A stretch of DNA of 64,000 nucleotides, from contig OY759274.1 of assembly GCA_963662155.1 (NCBI GenBank), positions 45,803,565 to 45,867,564 on the forward strand, given 5' to 3'. The position numbers and the translations under genes were made by a program. Under the pieces are notes generated by a model. The model saw nothing but the letters and a program-made list of their open reading frames with translations, had not been told where the DNA came from and ran no database searches. Of the stretch, positions 45,840 to 64,000 are shown piece after piece; within the stretch, counting starts at the first letter, position 1; every line of letters begins with the position of its first letter. The stretch is from Lamellibrachia columna. Taxonomy: Eukaryota; Annelida; Polychaeta; Sabellida; Siboglinidae.

Positions 45840-46620
45840 ACATACTTCCAGTTGCGCATGCGCAACAACCCACACTCCAGTGGTGGTGTCTTCTAGGGGA
45901 CAGTTTATGAACTAATTTTCGTATTAAATTGCCCTCAAGGACAGTTAACGAACTAATTTGCATACTAAAAACGTCAATTAACTACCGGTTGCGCATACAT
46001 AGCATTTCACTTCTGGTGTCGGCGTCTTCTAGTAGAAAGCGTATGAAATTAAATATGTATTTTAAAATGCTTCTAACGACCAAAAATTAACTATATATGA
46101 ACAAGAAAGTACATCGCGTGATTAGAGGCGCCTGGTGGCACTTCCGGTCATGTGACTTCCGTGGATGGCGCAGGGGATAGCGCATGAACTAACTTACGTA
46201 CTAAAAGTTGACCAAAAAACGAACTAAGCTTTGTGCTGAGAAGCGCCTCAGGCGGACACCCTGAGAGATACTTCCGGTGGTTTTCGCCTCGGGGTGGATA
46301 CTAATTGTATTGCAGGCCTTTTCTGATAGCGGCGTCTAACGAGTCAATTACGTGGTACGCTGGAGGCATGAAGCGTATGGCGCCCCTTCTGGTCACATGA
46401 CTTCCGAGGGCGACGTCATCTAGGGGATAGCGGGGTGGATATTGGTTATGTTGCAGGCCTCTTCCGATTGTGTCATCTTGTGTGTACTTAATGTTAAGCT
46501 TATCATGGTTATCATGAGCTGTGAGGGGCACGGAAGGGCCCGGAGTCAATTACGTCATTTCCGGTGCAACACTTATGCTATTAACGCGTTTCCCTGTAAT
46601 TTATCTGATGGAAGTTGTGT
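45840..46620. repeat. Degenerate repeat region rich in ACTTCCGG motifs
   Basis: Recurring phrases: TCTTCTAGGGGA / TCATCTAGGGGATAGCG, GAACTAAcTTaCGTACTAAAA, CACTTCCGGTCATGTGACTTCC (46139) / CCCTTCTGGTCACATGACTTCC (46386), GGGGTGGATA.T..TT.T.TTGCAGGCCT (46293 and 46434). These look like two or three diverged copies of a module of about 200-250 bp. ETS-type ACTTCCGG cores occur at about 46140 and 46270, with variants at 46400 and 46555. Confidence 0.5.
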
Positions 46621-47834
46621 AATTTAGCTTACAATATGTCAGTGCTGTGCTAGTGGCGACCTGTTCAATCATTTATAATCCATAGTTCAAGTCTTAGACA
46701 TGCATTATCTGATAAAGCGCATTTAGTGAGTAGACCATTTAGAATTAATGGAAAGTTTTTAAAGAACCTTCTAGAAAGCCTTTCGACCTCATTGCACTAA
46801 TCGACCAGGTTTTTTTCTTGTTATAGATAATTTTTTGTAATTTCTCGCCGGCATACACATAATATGCATCTGTTTGATTGTATTTTAATATAATATTGCA
46901 ACATTTACTCGCCGGATAACATCAGCAACTGTTTGCGTAGTCGTGTTTGATTTGTAGGAATTTACCGCATGCCGTAGTCTCGTGATTTGTAACAATGTAT
47001 ACATTTTTGCGAGCGTGTATGCGTCGTTGAAACGCTGACTAGTAAACAGTTGTGTGTGATCTTACTGGACGAGTATATAAACAATCTCGTAAACGTGAGA
47101 GCATGCGAATTCGCTGTAATCTCCAAGAAGGCACAGGGCGACAAATTGAGTACCTTGATTGGAACTTGAACCTCATCCTCAAGAAATCGCATCGTGGTTC
47201 TTACGTTAAATACAACATAAAACATCTGCAAGTCGTGTACAGTCTGCCCGGTGTGTTGCAGCCCGACCACATTTGACACAAAAGAAACGAAGTGATGAAG
47301 GCACTTGCACGTCACATTGCGCAAAACGTAAGGCAACTCTCAAAACGACACTGCTCGGCTTGCGAGAGAGAGAGACGACTGATTCAAAAGATTCATCACC
47401 GCCAGCTACCTTCTGATATTCTCATATACATTCACTTTGATGAGGCTATACAGGATATTAATGAAATCGCGGTGCTATAAGATTGGTTCATAGTTTTAGT
47501 AGATGATGATGTGAAACTTTCCAACCTGATGGCTAATCAGGTGCTAAGAGTTGGTTGCACGACCAATATTCAGAGGCGAAGCAGAACATGTGTTAAGGAT
47601 TAAGGTCTGAACGATGCACTACTTAAGGTGTTAAGGATCTGACACCGGCCGTCCTTGACGGTGACTTGGAAATTTGTAAAAATCGGATAAATGTGCAGAA
47701 ACTTACCAGTATCTTGTTGCCTTGTCATAGTAGAAGATACGAAAAAGATGCAAGGTTCTTATGCAATTAACGCATTTACTTGTAATAAGCTACTTTTGGC
47801 GTACTTTGTTGGAAGTGGGAAAACACATTCAAAG
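46621..47834. other. Unassigned; one broken protein-like frame
   Basis: 47052-47480 is open in two adjacent plus frames of about 74 and 62 codons (e.g. SMRIRCNLQEGTGRQIEYLD; HCSACERERRLIQKIHHRQL) separated by a stop, and also across 124 codons on the minus strand (LQHTGQTVHDLQMFYVVFNV). I do not recognise a family. A transposon relic is the most likely explanation. Confidence 0.3.
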
Positions 47835-48285
47835 AAATGCCCTTAGCAATCACAAACGAAATACTTTAACATATTTTCAACCTCAAAATATGTTCAACCC
47901 TCTACCGACAAAATGTTTCATAACTTGACGTGTTTTCATTCCAAGAACTGCCCCTAGCGATCAGAAACGTAATACGTTGACCTATAAAAAAATGCCCCTA
48001 GTGACAATAAACGTAATACGTTGGACTTCCGAAGAAGTGTCTCCTAGTGACTAAACAGTCAATAACTTGACCTGTATCTCTCCAAGGAAGTGCCACTAGT
48101 GGCAACAAACGTAATACCTTGGACTAAGTTCTTCCAAAGAAGTACACCACAGTGGTTAAATATTTGATAACTTGACATGTATTTCTCCAAAGAAGAGCCC
48201 CTGTTGACAACAAACGTAATACCTTGGCCTACATTCTGTCCAATAAGCAGCCTTAGTGATCGAAGGTTGGATAATTTGACTTATT
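47835..48285. repeat. Old minisatellite of about 50 bp with dimeric higher-order pattern
   Basis: About nine diverged units of 42-58 bp share CCAA.GAAGTGCCCCTAGTGA then either AACAAACGTAATACSTTGG (type A) or AGTCAATAACTTGACCTGT (type B). Unit landmarks fall near 47861, 47919, 47971, 48013, 48061, 48112, 48168, 48218 and 48267. From 48013 on the types alternate A-B-A-B-A-B. Confidence 0.75.
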
Positions 48286-48411
48286 AAGGTCACGTTATGT
48301 ATACTAGCGTGTTAGTTTATATATGAAGGACTGTGATTGGCAAGTATTGCCCATAGCCATCACAATTATGTAACGCTTTCATATATGTATTTTTGTCGCC
48401 TTCAAAAATTC

Positions 48412-49508
48412 TTCAGTGCCGAATAAGCGTCCCTATACGCGTATTTATCTGATGAAAAATGCCACCCTATACGCACCTTATTTGGCACTATACTATTATT
48501 AAATTAAAACATTTGTACCAGCCTATTCTCCGATAATCGTGGCAAATTATGCAGGCTATACTTTTTAGGAGAGCAATCACTCTCACTCCCTATTGCTAAC
48601 GCTAATCAATCATCCACGGAGTGGTTTACCGCTCGCGTTAAAATCACTTGCGCCCAACTGGAGCTGCATGTGGCTCCCTCTGACGGCTAAGTTTTCATCC
48701 TTGCGAACGACAGTCGTGAATTTAGCGGGATCCCGTGCTTCTGAGGATCCTAGATTTTGATTCCGAAGCGTTATACCATTAGGTTTCCATGATTGGATGA
48801 ATTGGTCAGACTCCTTAGTTTTCGGGAGCTCGACATAGTATATTATTAGTTAACACGCCATTATCACCTCGTAAACCGACCGTAAACAGCCGCCGTGCAC
48901 AGCGCCTCAAACCGGTCATAAGATGTAATCGGCTGGCGGCGTTTTCCCCTGAAACGGGCTTTCGTATTCAATTCAATAAAACTTTAATGTCCATTTAAAA
49001 ACTGAAAATTCCCTGGTTTTTCGCAGATATAAAATGCGGTTACTATATCTTCGGTGACGCGAATACGCACAAAGTTTATGCATATTCGGCAGAAAAATAA
49101 ATTAAAATACACGGCGATCCGCGTAGTTTTCTAGGGACGCCTTGGCTTCACGTCGAGTAAAAAAATTGTCTTGGCGCTAAAAAAGACAAATATACTAGAG
49201 ATGTAGTGGCGCCACCTTGTGGGTTGTGTTATAACAAACGTAGTGTTGGCTGGGAGAACTAGAAGGCGGGAGATAACGGACACATGTCATGCAATGTCGA
49301 TTATACGGAGACACTTGAATAAACATGTTATACAAGACGTGTATACTGTTTATAAACAATATTACATTAGTTACTTTTTCGCACTGTACTATTAGTTGTT
49401 TTGAACAATTTGCCCCCCTATACTGTTATACGGCACTATACTATTATAAAATTTGACCGATTTGCCACCCTCTACTGTTATTTGGCTTATACGTTTATTT
49501 GGCACTCG
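48412..49508. mobile_element. MITE-like element with short degenerate inverted ends
   Basis: Left end AGTGCCGAATAAGCGT (about 48414) and right end, reverse complemented, AGTGCCAAATAAACGT (about 49491-49506): 14 of 16 match. Related subterminal phrases GGCACTATACTATTAT.AAAT lie at 48484 and 49431, and TGCCACCCTATAC / TTTGCCACCCTCTAC at about 48460 and 49460. No transposase frame is seen inside. No target duplication was confirmed. Confidence 0.5.
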
Positions 49509-49617
49509 AGAGTATGCCATAACTTATTTTAGTTGTCTTTGTATAATTTCAACTTATTTTAGTTAATTGCAGAATTATATTTTCTTTCTCTCGTAATCTT
49601 CCTTTATCATGTCCTCC

Positions 49618-49690
49618 AGTCTGTACACGCCAGTCTGTACACGCCAGTCTGTACACGCCAGTCTGTACACGCCAGTCTGTACACGCCAGC
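49618..49690. repeat. 14-bp minisatellite, 5 copies, in LINE ORF1 relic
   Basis: GTCTGTACACGCCA is repeated five times. It lies directly at the 3' side of the minus-strand ORF1 relic, whose reading frame continues into it (TDWRVQTGVYRLAC). Confidence 0.95.
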
Positions 49691-50330
49691 ACCCGCCGTC
49701 GATCTGTTTAGGTTGGCTTTGGCAGACAATAGGATTGCATTTCGGAGTGGTCTCGTCACAATGGTCGCAATGATTGGTCTGGAAGTAAATCCATTATTAA
49801 CTATCGAGCCGATCCTTTGACAATGTTCCACGCTCTCCAGAGTCTGCTTAGGACGTGACGATGCCACCGAGGTTGTTCTTGAGGAACACATCTTTTGCTA
49901 AGATTTTCTTGACATCCTCACCCTGAGTTTCGCAAACGCCAAACACTATAATTCCCCATTCACGACTTCTTCGTTCCATTGCATTTAATCTCTCATCATA
50001 GACAGCCATCCTCGCCGGCGTATCCTTCTCGAGTTTCATAGATTCCTTTAGTGACTTGAGCTACTCATATGTTTTTCTTGTTTTCGTTGATGGAATCCGC
50101 ATTGAATTTGAATGACGCCTCAATATCGTCCATTCTTTGGGCAATCGCAACGCACTGTTTTAGTGTGTCGCTCAGTTGGGCGACAACGTTCGTTTGTATA
50201 AGGGTATACAGTTATTCGATTGTCACTCCGCCGCCATGTTGCCCCGGACAACCCTCGGCCACATTTTCACCGCTCCTCGTCACCGAGCCTTTCCGTGTAC
50301 CTTAGAACGCCTACTGTGAACACTAGTAGA
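49691..50330 (-). pseudogene. L1-like ORF1 (coiled coil and RRM-type) fragment
   Basis: The minus strand reads, 5' to 3': NVVAQLSDTLKQCVAIAQRM, DDIEASFKFNADSINENKKN (coiled coil); after a frame change MAVYDERLNAMERRSREWGI, IVFGVCETQGEDVKKILAKD, VFLKNNLGG (RRM-like start); and after another change SVEHCQRIGSIVNNGFTSRP, IIATIVTRPLRNAILLSAKA. The sequence pattern E.RSR..NI...GV.E..GE......VEH..RIG.......RPII..+.....R..IL..AK is that of L1-type ORF1 RNA-binding proteins and relatives. At least two frameshifts. No ORF2 adjoins it. Confidence 0.65.
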
Positions 50331-50857
50331 CGAGTACAAGTAAACTTAATTTTTTTAAACGAACGTCTACGAACCATGAACTGTGGAGCGCCCCTCTGAA
50401 CACACGTCCCCAGCCTGTTGCATCCCACTCTGTATATGTAATATTGTAATTGGACGACGGACTATGTTATATTCAATTATTGTCATTTATGTATAGGTTA
50501 TTATAATATATATATATTGCGAGTATTGATTGCCCTAAATTATCCACTTATGTAATGTAGAAACCCCTGATAGTATTGTTTTAGAGATGTCTAAATAAAT
50601 TCGATTTGATTGATTTGTTGGTCTTTCTTTGACAAATCCCTTCAGTCCATGGGTCAAACCTTTTGGCATCGTTTATATAACAAAAGCTCATGGTCCCCAC
50701 TCTATGTAGAATACCCTTCGTTATAGTGTGACAAGTGTTATATATGTTCATATTCAATATAGCTGTGTAAATGCGTTGATACGGGTCTAGCTAGAGCCCG
50801 AACCCCTAGGGGCAACTAATGTCTTAATCCACTACTGAGCGCTTGACATCTTGATAT
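50331..50857. other. LINE-like 3' tail and unassigned DNA
   Basis: TCTAAATAAATTCGATTTGATTGATTTG (50591-50618) looks like the 3' end of a LINE or SINE. Nothing else is recognised. Confidence 0.35.
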
Positions 50858-50861
50858 TTAA

Positions 50862-51086
50862 AGGGAAACGAAAGTCATGGTTTGGGGGCCTGTGTAGCCA
50901 TAAGAGTTACTAAAATATAACCAACTACAATCAAGCATAGTACGCCAGTGGTTTACTAGGAAAACCAAATTCTAAATTAATTTATGCGAAACCCAGCAGC
51001 GTGATATTCTTGATTATTGTTACAAATGGTTAGCTTTTATAAATTCTGTTAGGTGCATTGCCCCAAAACCATGACTTTTGTTTCGC
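50862..51086. mobile_element. 225-bp MITE with TTAA on both sides
   Basis: Left AGGGAAACGAAAGTCATGGTTTGGGG; right end, reverse complemented, GCGAAACAAAAGTCATGGTTTTGGGG. TTAA flanks both (50858-50861 and 51087-51090), as for piggyBac-type insertion. No coding capacity. A second, partial copy lies at 60050-60165. Confidence 0.75.
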
Positions 51087-51090
51087 TTAA

Positions 51091-51555
51091 TATTGCATGA
51101 GACCGCCTGTGTGTGTGCATGCGTAGCTAGTGTTGAATCAGCTGAATCACCTATTGATTTGTGTTGTTTTAATTTCTATCAACTAGTTAATGCAACAATG
51201 GTGGATTATGTCATAACTGGGTGTTCCATTGACTCCGCCCACATATAAAATTGCCATCGGTGCAGCTGCTCACTAATCCTTGACCAATCCTGGGTCATAA
51301 AGAAATTGAGGGGTAATGGGACTTAAGTATGGAAGACACCTCTGGGCAATTCCATGAATCAAAGGGACATGAGGGAAACAAATTAATTTCATTATTTCAT
51401 TATACAAAGGGTCAACATTTATTCACAAGACCCCTAATTTGCAGAAAAACAGAATATTTTTTTTACACATAGTGTGATAATCACTAGTTATCAACATTGT
51501 GTTTATTTTTAATGGATAACAAATAAAATATTCAATAAATACAGGGTATGTAAGT
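51091..51555. other. Flank downstream of the M8 gene; two minus-strand AATAAA signals
   Basis: TTTATT on the plus strand (AATAAA on minus) occurs at 51502-51507 and 51418-51423, about 390 and 475 nt past the stop codon of the M8 gene. Either could serve as its polyadenylation signal. Confidence 0.4.
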
Positions 51556-51872
51556 GGTTGTGTTTGCAGAGTTCCTACAACAGAGGTTGTGTTTGCTTGA
51601 TTTTGCCAACAGAAGTTGTGTTTGCTTGGTTCCATCAACATAGGTTGTGCTTGAATGGTTCTGACAACATAAGTTGTGTTTGCTTGGTTCTATCAACTGA
51701 GGTTGTGTTTGCTTGGTTACACCAACACAGTTTGTGTTTGCTTGGTCATGTCAACATAGGTCGTGTTTGCTTGTTTCCAACTGAGGTTGTGTTTGATGGT
51801 TCCAACAATAAAGATAGTGTTTGCTTGGTTCCATCAACAGAGGTTGTGTTTGCTTGGTTCCAACAAACAGGT
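51556..51872. repeat. 29-bp minisatellite, about 11 copies, in the presumed M8 3' UTR
   Basis: Unit GGTTGTGTTTGCTTGGTTCC plus AACAACAGA, with 5-20% divergence between copies. It ends 22 bp from the stop codon of the terminal M8 exon, so it would be transcribed as part of the 3' UTR. Confidence 0.9.
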
Positions 51873-51894
51873 TGTCGCTGTGGGCTTCTAACCT

Positions 51895-63480
<11,586 letters not shown>

Positions 63481-63547
63481 CTAAAACAGGACACATCAAC
63501 TATAGCCTCGACCACATACCTTGCGAATCCGGGGACTCACGACGACG

Positions 63548-64000
<453 letters not shown>

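Overview
The window is animal nuclear DNA from an invertebrate, probably marine. The evidence is spliced GT-AG exons, a metazoan-type leishmanolysin-like peptidase gene, tRNA-derived SINEs, many families of APE-type non-LTR retrotransposons, a tyrosine-recombinase retrotransposon, a Gypsy LTR element, a MULE relic, MITEs and very long dinucleotide microsatellites. There are no bacterial operons, Shine-Dalgarno starts or CRISPR arrays. I cannot name the species; a mollusc, brachiopod, amphioxus or hemichordate would all fit.

Layout. 0-1.5 kb: decayed MULE transposase. 1.7-2.6 kb: 34-bp satellite. 3.3-5.1 kb: LINE and possible DNA-transposon relics. 6.4-7.9 kb: (GT)n and a 26-bp satellite. 8.25-9.7 kb: minus-strand CR1 fragment with an internal (TA)n. 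10.25-19.35 kb: three plus-strand CR1 units. The middle one is nearly intact, with ORF1 (zinc finger plus SGNH esterase) and ORF2 (endonuclease plus reverse transcriptase), and the outer two may be one older element split by it. 20.6-24.2 kb: a 194-bp duplication and a decayed DIRS/Ngaro-like element carrying a SINE. 24.8 kb: an isolated leishmanolysin-type exon. 25.3-25.9 kb: eight copies of a 75-bp repeat. 27.6-30.4 kb: a second LINE type. 31.5-34.0 kb: Gypsy remains with a tRNA-Pro primer site. 34-51 kb: LINE fragments, SINEs, MITE-like inverted repeats, minisatellites and one unrecognised pseudogene.

51.9-63.5 kb holds the only convincing host gene, on the minus strand: eight coding exons, about 340 residues, forming the C-terminal part of an M8 (leishmanolysin-like) metallopeptidase. 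Its 5' exons lie beyond the right edge. Exon phases agree across the introns, and exon order follows the family's domain order. One intron holds a 4.75-kb segment bounded by inverted repeats, which itself contains an almost complete LINE with a 2A-like motif. The 3' UTR appears to run through a 29-bp minisatellite.

The observation most worth testing is in the intact CR1. The ORF1 stop codon is immediately preceded by the heptamer T-TTA-AAC in the correct phase, and the -1 frame enters ORF2, which has no AUG until well inside its endonuclease domain. This suggests ORF2 is made by programmed -1 frameshifting. All similarity statements are by eye and from family knowledge; no alignment or database search was run.
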